Below are positions 21,987 to 34,536 of a stretch of DNA of 64,000 nt, one piece after another. This DNA is from Phlyctochytrium arcticum (lineage: Eukaryota; Chytridiomycota; Chytridiomycetes; Chytridiales; Chytridiaceae): assembly GCA_025602905.1 (NCBI GenBank), contig JAHLKI010000005.1, positions 558,001 to 622,000 on the forward strand. The letters are read 5' to 3'. Within the stretch, counting starts at the first letter, position 1; each line of letters begins with the position of its first letter. Position numbers and translations under genes: made by a program. The notes under the pieces are model-generated. The model had not been told where the DNA came from. It searched no databases and saw only the letters and a list, made by a program, of their open reading frames with translations.

Positions 21987-24644
21987 ATGCCAGTGACACA
22001 GCTGGAACATCAACGGCGACAGGTTGCCCTCGTTAGAGCCGTCAAAGCTAACGACATTCCCAGAGTACGGCGGCTTCTGAAGGACTGCCGGGATTGGGAT
22101 AGTGTCTACCACCGATCAGACCCCCACTCGGACCGATACGACTGCTCCTGCTGTTTTAAATCCGGGGAATGTATATCTCCTGCAAGAGACGCTGCCCTTC
22201 GGACCGCTATAGCGCTCGGGTTGCGCGATCTGGTCAATTTGATTTTGGATGCCGGAATTCAAAATTCTCCGGGGGGGCGCTTCTCGCAACCTTTTGAAAG
22301 TACTGCCGTCAGCTTCGAGCAGGTCGATATACTCCGCTTGCTGTTGGAGCGAAATATCTTTTCTGATCCGGACATGGAGTTGTCAGCGGTCAGATCGGCC
22401 GTTAAAAAAGGGAGCTTCCCACTGACCGAAGCATTCATTGAGTATGGCCGCGTAACTCGGAGTACGGCATTAAAGATGGCTATCAAATCTGGAAAATTGG
22501 AGCTAGTTCAAGCTCTGATGGAGGTGTCACAGCCTGCACCAACGCTGCCTGTCTTATTTCACAACGCTCAATCATCGGCAGCGAGCGGACACCTAGAATT
22601 GGTAAAGTATTTTCTTAAGCTGATACGGCATGAGCACGACTCAAAAGTAGTACTGCAAGTAGCCGCCCGCCGGATCTACCAAGAAGCCACTACTTTACCA
22701 ATTTTGGAGCTTTGCATGCCTCTGATAGATGAGATATCCGATGACGACCGTAGCGACGTTCTCCTGCGCGCTTTGATACATGGTCATACGAATCTTGCAG
22801 ATTTTCTTATCCGTCACGGAGTCACGTACGATCCAAGCTTTGTCCATTTATTTTGGCAATTTGTCAATTCAGAGGCTCATTTTTTATTTCTGTGGAACCT
22901 ACTAGGCGGTACCAGTAATCTCAAGGAATTAACTGAAAATGAGTCTCATGAGAGACCCCACATCTATGGCGTAATCCAAAAAGGTTTCTGGAATGCGCTC
23001 GAGGCATGCCTTCGCAATCCGGCGTTCAAAATAGGAAAGGCACGCCGCTCTTGGATGATTAGGGCACTGAACCGCGCCATTGAGGATGAGCAGGACAAAG
23101 TTGTTTGGCACTTCATCGAAAATGTACCAGAGTGCAGACCTCTACTGTTAGCGGATGTTAAACTACCCTTTCCCCGCAGCCCGGCCTTGATTCGAATATT
23201 GAGTAGATGTCGGGAGCTTCTGATGCGCACAAAGGAAACTCCTGCTTTGAGATGGGAAATGTCCACATTATCCGACGTTTTTTTCAATCTGATTTCCCAC
23301 TCCAAGTTGCGGCTAATGGAAGCCGTTGTTGCCCCCATTGGTCTGGATGCAGAAACGCAAACGGCTGCAGTTGTTGCATTGCGCCGTATATGCTTGCTCA
23401 CAATGAGATTGATGGCCGATGAGAACCAGGATGAGTCACTGAAACGAGACCTTCGACACGAACTGGTGACATGTGCGGCACTACCAGGCTGCGATACTAT
23501 TTCCGAATATTTTGCTTATAACATCTGTACTGAAGCCCTTGCACGACATGAGCAAGTTTTGTTTGCAGTGATTCGAGATGCGCTAACGGGGCCATCGTAC
23601 CCTGATGGTGGTTTCTTCTACGCGTATGATCACGACAAATTGAAGCGGAATTGGCTCGCTATTGCTGCCGAACAAGGACTTCATGATATAGCCCGCTCAT
23701 TGATTCCATCGTCACCTGCGGAAAATCTATCACTACAAAAATCCAACGCCCCCTCTCCCAAATGCAGTATCTCTAAGGACGACAAACCACTATGGCAAAG
23801 CGCAGTAAAGCGGGCGATTGATGAGGGAGATTATATCATTTTGGAACTCCTCCGACAAACCCAGTATACCTTTAACGGCCACGATGCAAATGAGCTTGCG
23901 ATTATCCTTCTGAGACCAGCATTCAATGCAAATGACCATGCTCTTCTCCGATATTTGAGGAGGATAGGAGTAACGTACCCACCCTTGGAGTTTAGTTCCA
24001 TGTTTCTCCAGCCGCTGTACCATGACCTCAACCCCAAACAATGTATCTGTGCTTTGAACAATCATGACAACGCTAGTTTCAAAGACGTGCCAGCGCATGC
24101 CACCATGGAATCAATTTGTATTTACCTCGGAGTCTCGGACGCGGAACTGGATTCAGTGGCCATGGATGCTAATGAGGAAGAGGCCGAAGGCATGCTTTTT
24201 GCTGACATGACAATTGTTCAACGATCGGACGAGGTGACGAACATATCATGCCGGGGTTCGCCACGTATCGCCGCAAATTATACCACTCTCGTATTCAATC
24301 GTCAGGGCCATGCTATGTGCGGAGGTTGCTTGAAAGAGAAATTGCACAAAGCCAAGCGAGCCAGGTGTCGTGACGTTGGCGGCAACCCTTGGTTGCCTGA
24401 TGAGACAAACAATGACAATATCAGAGTCGGCTGCAATACAGGCAGGAAACGCGATGGCGTGGAACTCATTTTCCCAGTGACGCCAAGCCTACAACGGATT
24501 CCCCCTAACGATGCGGAGTTATTCTTGTCGAAGGATGATGCCTACGTGTACTTTGATTACCGTCACCACGTTTCACAACCTTTTCTTCGGGGGCAATTGA
24601 GAGATATGCGAGTAGGGGATGAAACCGTTGATAATGATTTTTAA
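21987..24644 (+). CDS. ankyrin-repeat-like fungal protein
   Basis: A single 885-codon exon begins with MPVTQLEHQRRQ. Its N-terminal half is built from helix-turn-helix units reading like ankyrin repeats: VKANDIPRVRRLLKDC, ALGLRDLVNLILDAG, EQVDILRLLLERN, SGKLELVQALMEVS, SGHLELVKYFLKL, and ALIHGHTNLADFLIRHGV. Similar units continue into the middle (IDEGDYIILELLRQ). The C-terminal roughly 130 residues have no repeats but hold several Cys and His (MCGGCLKEKLHKAKRARC, YDCSC near the N-terminus). Ankyrin repeats bind proteins; no enzymatic domain is visible, so the partner and role are unknown. Fungal genomes often hold expanded, fast-evolving families of such genes. The gene is isolated and flanked by diverged direct repeats. 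Confidence 0.8.
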   Translation: MPVTQLEHQRRQVALVRAVKANDIPRVRRLLKDCRDWDSVYHRSDPHSDRYDCSCCFKSGECISPARDAALRTAIALGLRDLVNLILDAGIQNSPGGRFSQPFESTAVSFEQVDILRLLLERNIFSDPDMELSAVRSAVKKGSFPLTEAFIEYGRVTRSTALKMAIKSGKLELVQALMEVSQPAPTLPVLFHNAQSSAASGHLELVKYFLKLIRHEHDSKVVLQVAARRIYQEATTLPILELCMPLIDEISDDDRSDVLLRALIHGHTNLADFLIRHGVTYDPSFVHLFWQFVNSEAHFLFLWNLLGGTSNLKELTENESHERPHIYGVIQKGFWNALEACLRNPAFKIGKARRSWMIRALNRAIEDEQDKVVWHFIENVPECRPLLLADVKLPFPRSPALIRILSRCRELLMRTKETPALRWEMSTLSDVFFNLISHSKLRLMEAVVAPIGLDAETQTAAVVALRRICLLTMRLMADENQDESLKRDLRHELVTCAALPGCDTISEYFAYNICTEALARHEQVLFAVIRDALTGPSYPDGGFFYAYDHDKLKRNWLAIAAEQGLHDIARSLIPSSPAENLSLQKSNAPSPKCSISKDDKPLWQSAVKRAIDEGDYIILELLRQTQYTFNGHDANELAIILLRPAFNANDHALLRYLRRIGVTYPPLEFSSMFLQPLYHDLNPKQCICALNNHDNASFKDVPAHATMESICIYLGVSDAELDSVAMDANEEEAEGMLFADMTIVQRSDEVTNISCRGSPRIAANYTTLVFNRQGHAMCGGCLKEKLHKAKRARCRDVGGNPWLPDETNNDNIRVGCNTGRKRDGVELIFPVTPSLQRIPPNDAELFLSKDDAYVYFDYRHHVSQPFLRGQLRDMRVGDETVDNDF

Positions 24645-26090
24645 ATTTTCGATCACTAGCTGGACGTTTCCTCGCCCTGGAGAGTGAGAGCAGCTGCCAG
24701 ACAGAGCCAAAATTGATTGTGGCTTTCACCGGCTTAAATGGCAGCGTGATTCTCCCCGCTGAAAGGAGAGCCAGATGTACATGCACTCGTTTTTTCACTT
24801 TCAAAGATGTGATATCTCCGCATTCCGTCTACAATATATTCGCTGAAGCTTTAGCTTTTTCTACCGTTAGAAATCGTATTTCACTCGCATCAAAGAGGAA
24901 ATTTCTAGATAGAGATTGACAGATGCAAGCTTAAAGCTGACCCCATCAGTGTTACATGATTACCTCGTCATCTTCGATATCACTTCTTAACTTTCCGCTC
25001 ATTTGCCAATGAGCGAATTCTTCAGTTTTTTGGGCACAACCTTTCAACAAGTGCGGTTCACTCGACAGTGGGCAACAAATGAGATGTCGTTCATCACCCA
25101 TTAACGTTCACCACAGTCTCATCCTGCATTGCGGCCGTCAGGGACATGTACATACGCTACAGATACCGGACGTGCCCATGAACTGACGCGGCTGGAAACG
25201 GATTCTTTGGACGATTCTAGTATAGTATAGTAGTTGCTTTCCTTGTTACTGTGGGCTGCCACTGGATATTTTTTAGCTCTCCATGATGGACATACACCGT
25301 GGGAGAAACAGGCTCGTAGACGTTGCGCGTGCTGTACATGTACATTTATATACAGGGAAAATACTGGCATATACTACAACCGACGCCAGTGTGTGGTACT
25401 TTGGGAGCAGGGGTGTATTCATGTTTCATAAAACCCCACTTTGATTCACATTTCGTTCCCACGCATCACAGTTTTAAAGCGTTGCGCAGACATGGATCAT
25501 CTTACTTTTTCCCACACATCCCCATCTACGGTTACTTGTGAGTTATATTAAGACAATAACTCACAACCCGTGTTATGCCAGAGAACGCAAGCGTGAGGCT
25601 TCACTGCTACAACACATTCCAGATTCATCCAGACCACGGACGTAAAACGTATACATGAACATTACTGCGCGCCGTGCGCGGTAATATGTCCCTCACGACC
25701 AACCCCGCAAATGTCGTTCTACGCGGGGGTATCACATCTAGAAACTACAGTCTTCGGCGAAGGAAGACCACAAGACTAGGACTATACAAAAACCCCAGGT
25801 GATTTCTCGATGGCTGTTATGTCGATCAGAAAGTCCTGTATTTTTCTAATCTTTTGCCAAGATAGACATGACCGTATCAAAAAGATTTCGTCGGATCTGT
25901 AACAAGGACGCGATGCACGGGTTCTCAAACTGCTATAATGATTTTATATTACTTTTGGTATCGTTGTTTGGAAGAAAAGGGAGGTCTAACTTTCACACAC
26001 TCTAACCAACCCACTCTAGAAATCTGGTATAATAAAACTACTTTGCAACTTCCGCAAACACAATAGGAAGGCATTGTACGAAAGTCGGTC
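24645..26090. other. spacer with right-hand diverged repeat
   Basis: No gene is supported. The part at 24955-25095 repeats the sequence on the left side of the ankyrin-like gene. The rest is AT-rich. The last stretch before 26091 would hold the 3' UTR of the Nrg1-like gene. Confidence 0.5.
24955..25095. repeat. right diverged direct repeat beside the ankyrin-like gene
   Basis: Partner of 21195-21330 in the same orientation; shared words include ATGATTACC, GCCAATGAGC and TTTCAACAAGT. Confidence 0.55.
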
Positions 26091-28763
26091 TCACATGGTC
26101 TGGGTTGGCCGTTGTTGATTGTACGGGTAAGGGGGTAGCGGCGGCGGTGGCGGTGGTGGTGGAGGTTGGGAGTTATATGTTGAAGGTGGTGGTGGTGGAT
26201 TGTAAGATGCGGGGAGTGGTGGGTGATGAGGGTAATAAGGAGGGTACGGGTACGGTGGTTGCTGTTGCGGGGCATGATGATGGTGGTGGTAGCAATGGTA
26301 TCCTGCACATGGAGGCGGAGGTGCGACGGGTGGGGTAGGGATTTGATCAGGGTACCCTCGGTGTGGAGGAGGAGGGCGGTTGGGTTGTGGGTGGTAGCCT
26401 GGAGCCCCGCCGTAAGGGTACGTCGATCGAGAGGGGTCATATTGCGTGCCATTGTACGGCTGGGGAGGGTACGGTTCGGTCGGGTATCGGGGTGGAGGGT
26501 ACGACATATGTTGTGAAGGCGGGGGTGGCCGGACGGGTATGACAGAGGGGGAAGTGTAGGGTGGGTATACTTGTCCCGCGGGGGCAGGTGGTGGTGGGGG
26601 TGCAGGTGGATTTTGGAGGTGGATGGGCGCAGATACGGGAGCAGGGGTTGCACCACTATTACTGCCCGTCCGAGCCATTTCAACCGTCGTGTCTGCAGCA
26701 CCATGATGTTGTTGCTGAGCAGACGAGCCGGGTACACCGGACGGAGAGGGAGTAGGCGGATATATCCCCGCAGCTCCACAATGAGTTTCATAAGGCCAAT
26801 AATATGGCTGTCGATTCCCACACGGACCTTCACCGTACGCTGGGGGCGGGTAAGCCGATGGTGGGTATCGCGGTGCCGGGTTATAGGAGAAATAGTCCTG
26901 GGATGCACTACTGGGAGCCGGTGAATTGGCGTACGGTGATGGATGATACGATGAAGGTGGGCCGTACGGTGACCCCGCATAGGATCCCGAGCTTTGCCAT
27001 GTCGGTTGATGATGCGGGTGGGGATAAGGTGGGTGTGCATACGTTGGTGTGCAATGGCAGGGATGTGGGGCGTGAGGGGGAGTTGGTGGTGGAAATGGCT
27101 GTTGTGGTCCTGCTAGTGATGGCGGCATGACAGGAGGTAGGAAACCCCCTGGCTCGCTTATTGCACCGGAGATTGGTCGAGGGGCTGTTGTGGGCCCCGC
27201 CACGTTCTCAAGCTTTGCAGAGTTATCCCTCTGGTCATTCTGCTCATTTGCCTCCAAGTCCTTCTTTTCTGCAAAATGCTTATGGCTGTTGGTAGGGAGA
27301 GGGGTAACAGGTGATTGAGACACTTCGTGTGATCCTCGGCGGGCGTCATCCCGCAGTTGCGGATTAGAACTAGTGGTCGGAGACGGACTATATGGGCGGG
27401 GAGAGGACGCGTAGGGGGTATACCGGTTCAATCTCGTGGTGGAACGCGTCCGAGGCGGGGAGGGAGGCTTTTCTGTCGTCGTATCGGCACTTTTTTCCTG
27501 TTGTTGGATTTTTTCAAGATGCTGGGTGTAATGCTGAAACAAGTAGCTAAGTTTTGCATGTGTAGCAAGGCAAACCTCAAATAAATCAACATACTGCCAT
27601 CATATTATCTTGACGCGTAAACCGGCTGTTGCATCCCTCTATGCTGCACGCAAACGGTTTGATTGCAGAGTGACTTCGATTATGTCGCGCCAAATGCCCA
27701 CTATTTGCACGAAATTAGAACATGTAAAATATTGGGAAAAGGAGTCTAAACGTACCTGGTCTTGAAGGACTTGTCACATCCCTTTTGTGTACACACAAAC
27801 TTTCGAGGACGCGAGGCGGATTCCAACGGAGTCTGTACTTTTTTAGACGATTCAGCATCCTCTGTTGGGTCATCCGGTTCATCCGTCATCCCAGGAGTTG
27901 GCGGGTCTGAATCAATCGATCCAGGTCCTGGTTGATCTGTTTCAGCAGGGACGGGCGATACAATGTCAGAAGGTTTTGAAGTATCTCTTGTCAGTGTCGA
28001 AGGGAGATCTGGGCCGGTCGAATGGGCATTCTGTTGGAATTCATGGACAGCAGTATGATGAGATGGATTCTGTGGTGATTGGCCATACCACAGCTGCTGC
28101 CGTGGTGGTTGAGGCAATGTACATTGTTCTGCTGCCTGCGCCAAACTTTGTTGCTGCTGATGCGGATTCTGTTGCTGGTCCTGATGCTGCTGCTGCTCAT
28201 GCTGATGCGCAACTTGTTGCTGATGGTGATGATGTTGTTGCTGCAGCTGTTGCTGCGGGTGTTGACACTGAACCAGGTACGGCGATCGGGTTGGTTGGTG
28301 TTGTTGATGACTGCCATTATAAGGGTATCCTGGGCTAGATGGTTGAGGAGGTGGGCATTAGCACCAAATTGATGAAGATCGCCAAAAATTCAACTTACAA
28401 GGCATACGCGTGCTGTTGCTGGTCGGCAGCAGCAGTGGCTCCGGCAGCTCCATGCGGATGGTTGTGATACATCATCTTGCCAGGACTTGACCCGTCCGGA
28501 GTTCGAAAAGTCGGTATGCGCGACGGTAGATGGTGATTGAACTGCTGCTGGTGCAATGGACTTGATTCAGTTTCACCATTGGTGCTGTTGTACGTGAACC
28601 GCTCCGGGGTATTGGTGGTGGTAGTAGTGGCCATGGTGCTGCTGCTGCTGTTGCTGCTGGTCATGGCCGACGTTGCTGCCTGCCAGAGTGGATGTTGATT
28701 GAGCTGCTGCTGCTGGCTCCTTGATACCGCCAAAGACGACGGTGCCGACGACGACGATGACAT
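26091..28763 (-). CDS. Nrg1-like C2H2 transcription regulator, Pro/Gln-rich
   Basis: Four exons on the minus strand, 28399-28763, 27756-28334, 27595-27700 and 26091-27533, give 830 residues. Introns are 64, 55 and 61 nt, and all joins keep frame. Splicing assembles two C2H2 fingers: CTQKGCDKSFKT followed by SGHLARHNRSH, then CSIEGCNSRFTRQDNMMAH ending in YTQH. TSGHLARHNR plus RFxRxDNxxxHY is the hallmark pair of yeast Nrg1/Nrg2, glucose- and stress-linked repressors. The N-terminus carries His/Gln runs. The 480-residue C-terminus is almost all Pro, Tyr, His and Ser. The start is uncertain: the frame has no ATG before 28763, although it stays open about 170 bases further, so an upstream exon could exist. 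Repressor versus activator cannot be told from sequence. Confidence 0.8.
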
Positions 28764-30176
28764 ACAGTAGTGGCTGCTCCAAGACCCTGGACGACAGACA
28801 GCAGAATGTGGTGATCCTTGAGTATGTGGGTTTCCTCCCAATTGGTAACGTGCTGGAGCGAAAAGATGGAAGAGGGTTTTGAGGTTGCCCTCCGAGACTT
28901 TGAAAGGAAGGGCCCTGCTGTGAAAGGAAGCGCGCTTTCAACCTCCGTCAATTTCCAATTCAGGGGCAACCAACTTTCCTATACTTTCCTTACTCTGCTG
29001 CAGCTCCTTCTTTCCGCAACCCGAGTCCCGACGGACCGATATCTATGATATATACGCCCGACAACCCGGTTCAACGAAATTACACTCCTCAATCGTCCGT
29101 CCACCGATCCAAATCGTTGCTTGCTGTTCGTGCAGATTCCGCAGCCTGGACCTTCAAGCAAACGCTAACGCTGCTACCGGCAGGCTGGCAAATAAGATGG
29201 TTGTTGTAAAGAGATCTTCAGCGTAACCAAAAACCGGAGTTGTTGGGTCTATTGAGTTTATCGACACCGGTATATGAAATGTCCTTGCCCCTTTTACGAT
29301 TTTTAACGAGGACTACGCTTTTATTCGGAGACGGCCACCACAGGGAGCATGATTCATGTTTGTGCGCTGGTGTTGCTGTTCTCCTACCGCCCAAAAACCG
29401 CTAAAACCCGCCCAAAAACGACCTCCGCAACCGGTCACGGTCCGAAGGCTCCGAGCCCGTGTCCGGACGCCCGGACATCGGGAATACATGGACGTCGAAT
29501 ATGGCCGTTCAGGACAGACATGGGCAAGTTGTTCTTCGCGCATGTCCTTGAACATCCCCGAATGTGCTTCTCCCCACGCGTTCACCTCCTTTTGACCTCG
29601 TATAGATCCGGATCTCCGACATGAAAATTGGTGTCCAAAGTCACCGTTGCCTCTCCCAAGTTTAATATGGTATCCACGGCTCCAACAGATGCTGGGACGC
29701 TCGGTGAATGAGAGAGAGGTAACAGATTTTCCCGTGTTCATGCATGCTACTGATATCGTTTGCAAGTCTACCTAACCCTCCAGACGCAGTAGTTGTTTGT
29801 TTATATAGGCAAATGTTACCCCAAAAAAATATCTAAGAAAGGTCACTGGTAGAGACAAGTTGGTATGAGGAAGCTTGTGATGATTGAGGATAACCTTCGA
29901 GGGGGAACCTCAGGATGCCTCTTTTTATATTGATAAATGTATGAGGTTCGACCTCTGCGGTCATGATACAATATGATGGCAAGATGATGCAGGACTAACT
30001 AAGACAACTGATAGTACTACATGGATAAGAGATAACTAACTAATAAGGCATCTATGGTGGTAAACGGTGACGACGGTGGCAGACTGTCAGACGAAGACTC
30101 GGGACCTACAATCTTCAGATCTTGGCAAGTTTGCTTCGATGTAAGAGGAACGACGACTAGCATCTAGCAATATCAA
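28764..30176. other. spacer between the Nrg1-like gene and the tRNA
   Basis: No supported gene. The left end is the probable promoter and leader of the Nrg1-like gene. Open frames around 29313-29765 overlap on both strands with no motif and are taken as chance. Confidence 0.5.
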
Positions 30177-30250
30177 GTTCTCATGGTGTAGTTGGTTATC
30201 ACATCTGCTTAACACGCAGAAGGTCTCCAGTTCGAACCTGGATGAGAACA
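30177..30250 (+). tRNA. tRNA-Val (AAC)
   Basis: The acceptor stem GTTCTCA (30177-30183) pairs with TGAGAAC (30243-30249), followed by discriminator A. The D-arm region reads TGGTGTAGTTGGTTATCA. The anticodon stem is TCTGC/GCAGA with loop TTAACAC, anticodon AAC at 30211-30213. The T arm has CCAG-TTCGAAC-CTGG, which also supplies the B box. There is no intron. A T-rich tract follows (30255-30270), suitable for Pol III termination. Confidence 0.97.
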
Positions 30251-31120
30251 TCCTTTTCGTATTTTTTTTCCTTGGCTCCATTCGAAACGAAAGGACACCT
30301 TTTTTTGGATGATTCCAAAAACCCAGAACTCAGAGAACCCCGGGGGGGCATCAGAGTTCGGCATCCCAACAAGGATCTGGGGCCTGGGATAAGAACAATT
30401 GGTTCCTTGTAAAAAGTCTAAAGGCAATATCGAAAATTGTGATATGGGCTGAAGAAGCGGACGGCCGCTGGCTCTGTGGTTGTTTTTTGTGGCACTCTTT
30501 CCTCACGCGAGCAGCGTTTGGAAGTCTTGCCGCAGCGGACGCCAAACTCTGGGCCAAAACTCCAGACATTCTTTTAGGAACGAACAACGTTGGGAATCCC
30601 TTTGCGAACAACTTGAACCTATTTCCGTCTGCCTGCATGGACGACGACCGCCGGCTATCAACAACAACGCATCAACAACTCTCTACCCTTGCGCAGGACG
30701 AATAACCCGCGGTATGAAAACAAACACAAACATCGTTTTGTTTACATGCATTCATGTACCGGCCGTAACTGAATCTTTATTTGCTTTAGTGGTGTAGAGT
30801 TCCTTTGTTGGACTCGGGTTTTTCCAGTTATCCATCGCTTCTTCTTATATATCTTGTCAACCAACAAAGAACCGCCCGAACGCCCATCGAAAAATAGTCC
30901 AAAGCAAAAACCAAAAACCCGCAGCCGCCCTAACTTCTTCTTGGCACAAAACGAAAGTATAGCCGGGGCCCCTCCCAAGCCTGCCGCTCAGCAATTCAGA
31001 AATTGCAATTCACTGCACTTTATTGCAGCTGCCGGCCTCAGTAGAACCCGCCAGCATAGCAGCACTGTAGAACAAAGATATTGTGGGTGTGTCTGCAGTC
31101 AAGAAAAAAAAAACGGCGTT
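30251..31120. other. spacer and promoter of the 31121 gene
   Basis: No independent gene. Contains the TATATAT element at 30846. The open frame of the next gene extends upstream to 30854 only if a TTG is accepted as start, so this part is taken as 5' leader. Confidence 0.55.
30846..30852 (+). promoter_or_regulatory. TATA-like element before the 31121 gene
   Basis: TATATAT lies about 270 bp upstream of the chosen ATG, which would leave a leader of roughly 240 nt. Confidence 0.35.
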
Positions 31121-34100
31121 ATGAATGGGATGGACCACTTGCTTCCAACGCTCTTGCGCCAGCTGCCCGCCGAAATGCAACAGCAACTTCTACAAGGCCA
31201 GCAACAACAGCAACAGCAACAGCCAGAGAATGCCGGTGGTATTGGGAGCGGATTCGAGGGCCTGGTGAGCGGAGGAGCTGCCAGTGGGGGTGGCGGTGGA
31301 GGTGCTGCCGGAGCTTTCGTGGAAAATCACACAAACCCACAACAACTGGAACTTATGCTCCGTGTCCTCGAAGCCGAACGGCAACGCCAGGAAGAGATTC
31401 GTCGGACAAAGGAACTCGAGCTGGAAATCCTTCGATTGCGAGAAAAGCAGGGTGCTTCATCATCGCCAGCAACGACGACAAGTATCGGATCACAAGCATC
31501 CCAACGACCTCTCACCCCTCCACGGACCGCCGAAAACAATCAGGACCAATGCATGCTGTCGTCGGCCTGTGATGCCGCTGCCCAAGCGATCGAGGGAGTC
31601 TTGCGTCAGGACGTCCCGCCAGTCACAAGTCATCTCTCCCAGCAGTTGCGGAATGCAAATCAACATTCTTATGCCACTCCCTTCCCCCGCGATCCCACTT
31701 CGTCCTTGGCGGAACCCGCATCTTCAATCTCTACCGCTGCATCACAACCGTCAGATCCTAGTTCTAATTGGACTTCAGGTCCTACTGCGTACTTGCGTGC
31801 CATCAACACCAGCAATGCTAATGCCACCGAATCAGATCAGTCCATCCCCATGTCCCTCGACAATGCCCCACCCCATTTCATGGACCTCCGTCCCCCTACA
31901 TCCTTTTCGCCCAGCAGCTCAATAGCAGGATCAACCGCTCCCAATTCAGCAAATAGTAACCCGACATCCACACCCACCCCAGCCTCCATCGCATCCCCCG
32001 CCATCAACCTCTTGAGCGTCGACATTGGCGGTCACTCGCGTGAATTTCCTACCCCGCCCCCGGCAGCTTTTGCATCGGGCTACGATTCGCCCTTGACCAT
32101 GCCGGCAGCCTTTCCCACCGACTTTGGATACGACGGCCAGTTTGATGCTTCAGATGGCTCAGGCTACAATTGGGACGACTTGCTGGCGACTCCGGGGACA
32201 AGTGTGTCGGGAGGAGGACCCTCAGATGAAGATTTAACCTTGACGTCGGGAATGCTCTTGTCGGATTTTGATGGACAGCAGCAATGGGCGTCGAATATGT
32301 TGCATCAGCAGCAACAACAACAACAACATCAGCATCATCAGCAATTGGCGTTTTATCAGCAACAGCAGCAACATCAGCAGCAACGCGCGTTCCATTCTCA
32401 CATGCAGCACCCCCATCAAGCATCGCCACAACAATCCCCAGAAAGCTATTACCTGGCCCTGCAGCAGCAACAACAGCAACAGTCACATCAACAATCTATC
32501 TCCCATCAGCAGCAGCATCACCAACAGCAACAACAACAACAACAACTCCAATCATCGCATCTCGACCAGCACGCGCTGGCACGGCACCAACAAATGAGTG
32601 CACAAGCGTTGAGACACTTGCCCGCAACCTACATTTCGCAAAATGGACAACACTCGCTCATGGGTCATTCGGGTGCTGGCTACCCCTCAGCAGCGGCCGT
32701 CGCAGTCAGCATGCGAGCCAATAGTGGAAACCTGCAACAGCAGCAGCGTCGACCCACTTTACCTGGTGGTAAACCCCGCCATACAGCATCCCCAACCACC
32801 CACTCTCCCACCGTGCCGGGGCAAATCCGCTTACCCCACCGCGACTCGTCATCCTCTGTTACTTCTCAATTAAACGGCTCGATAACAGCAACTGCTGGCC
32901 GCAAGAAGATCATCGAAGAGGATGTGCTCTGTAAACGGTGTTTGACGCATGTAGCCACCTTTCTCCTGCACCCCGAAACCAAAAATCCACCTACCCCAGC
33001 CTGCAAAATATCTCTCCTCTGTACATCCTGCGAAGCCCAACAACAATGCGCCTCCGTCCCATCCCTCACCACTCCCCCATCATCATCCACCTCCTCTTCC
33101 ACCACCACAACCGCCAATCCACCCATCGACGAATCCTCGTCGCGCAAAAAGCGGATCCATGATGAATACGGCCTGGAATGTGAAGTCTGTAAACGGCGGG
33201 TGGGTGCCGGCGGGTTCTTGTTTCCGGGCGGGCGGGGTGAGCTCCGGTGTATCGGTGTTGGCGGCAAGGTCCGCGATGAAGCTGGAGTGATGATTCCCGA
33301 AGCAATGGATTTTAGAGTTGAACCCATTTGTGTCTCCTGTCGCGTCAAGTACAAATTTTGTACTGAGGTAAGGAGTTTTAGTTCTTTTGTTTTGCATTAG
33401 GTGAAATGTGGTATTAACGTATTTTTTAGTGCGGAGGAGGTGGAAAATTCCGAACAGGCAAATACCGTCCCGTCGAGCTATTCGCCTCCAACCGTCGAAC
33501 CTGTCTCCTCTCCCACGTCCGCCTCGGCGGCGCCCCAGTCACCTACGAAACCTTCCTCTCCCCTTCCCAAGTCTCGCCCAAACTCTACAACGAATCCCGC
33601 GAAGTCCACATGGACGGTTTCTACGGCCTCTATGCCGCCCCCGAAGTCATTGAAGCGCCCATCCTCCAACTTGAATCGTATCCGCTTGTCGAGTACTGGG
33701 CGGCCCAGAGCTGGAAGGCTGCAGAGCGGTTACTGAGAGAGGATTATGAGCATGATGCGCAGGCACCCCGGAAACGGTACTTGAGTGTCGTGTATGTAGA
33801 GAAACCGCAGTCGAGAGTGAGGGGCGCGACGATTAAACGGATTAAAGCCAATGCCAAAAACCCGAATTCAACCGGTCCCACTGATCCCTCCTCGTTGGCT
33901 GCTGCAACCTTATCAACTCCACCGACCCCACCTATGAACCCAGAATATCCCGTCACACCCCTCCTAGACGATTCACTCACCCCTACCCTGACGGCTTCAC
34001 CCACCCCACAAGACCCCGACTCAACAACTTTACAAGCTACAGCAGCAGCTCAAGCCGAAGAAGAAGACACATCCCCCCGAATCCAAGTCGCCTATGCCTC

Positions 34101-34536
34101 AGGCGAATGGTCCCTCCCCCACTCCACCCTTTTAATCGCAACCCACTACGTCCGCACCATCACAGTCTCAACCCTTCCCATCCTCCGCGGCATGCACGAA
34201 CGCTTACTTCGGCGATGTCTCCGCGACTCCCATTCCCCCCATTACGCAGCATCCTACCCACCCATCCGCCACGTCCACCTCGTCGTCCGCCGCGACCATC
34301 TCCGAATGCAAACCTACGTCGAACGCATGGGCTTTAAACCCGTCGACGACTATATATCGCTCAACCCGGGAGTCAACCCCGCCATCTTTGACCCCACTGG
34401 AACGGGCACGGAAGTGGGCGGGACGGGGGGTGTCCCTGCCAAAGTCTATTGTTGCTCCGTATCGGATTTCTTGAAAGGTGCTGGTGGGGGTTTGACCGGT
34501 GGGGGACCTGAAATGGATGTGGATCGGGATGTTTGA
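31121..34536 (+). CDS. poly-Gln CxxC zinc-binding protein with GNAT-like C-terminus
   Basis: Two exons, 31121-33367 and 33430-34536, are joined in phase by a 62-nt intron (GTAAGG donor, TTTTTTAG acceptor), giving 1117 residues. The N-terminal 600 residues are low complexity with long poly-Gln/His runs and a short coiled-coil-like Glu/Arg/Leu segment. From about residue 601 a cysteine-rich region holds CKRC, CTSC, CEVC, CVSC and CTEC pairs, and then GGGGKFRTGKYRPVELF. The C-terminal 350 residues look like an acetyltransferase fold: LSVVYVEK-type strands and, near residue 1035, HLVVRRDHLRMQTYVERMGF, which resembles the end of GNAT domains. Similar fungal proteins with this CxxC-plus-RTGK layout are widespread but uncharacterised, as far as I recall. 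I start at the ATG 31121 (MNGMDHLLPTLLRQ) because the upstream frame has no ATG. Confidence 0.75.

Noticed and set aside
25949..27040. 363-codon minus-strand frame, His/Pro/Arg-rich
   Set aside because: It overlaps the Nrg1-like exon in another frame. The real frame continues a split zinc finger across canonical introns; this one has only composition-driven openness.
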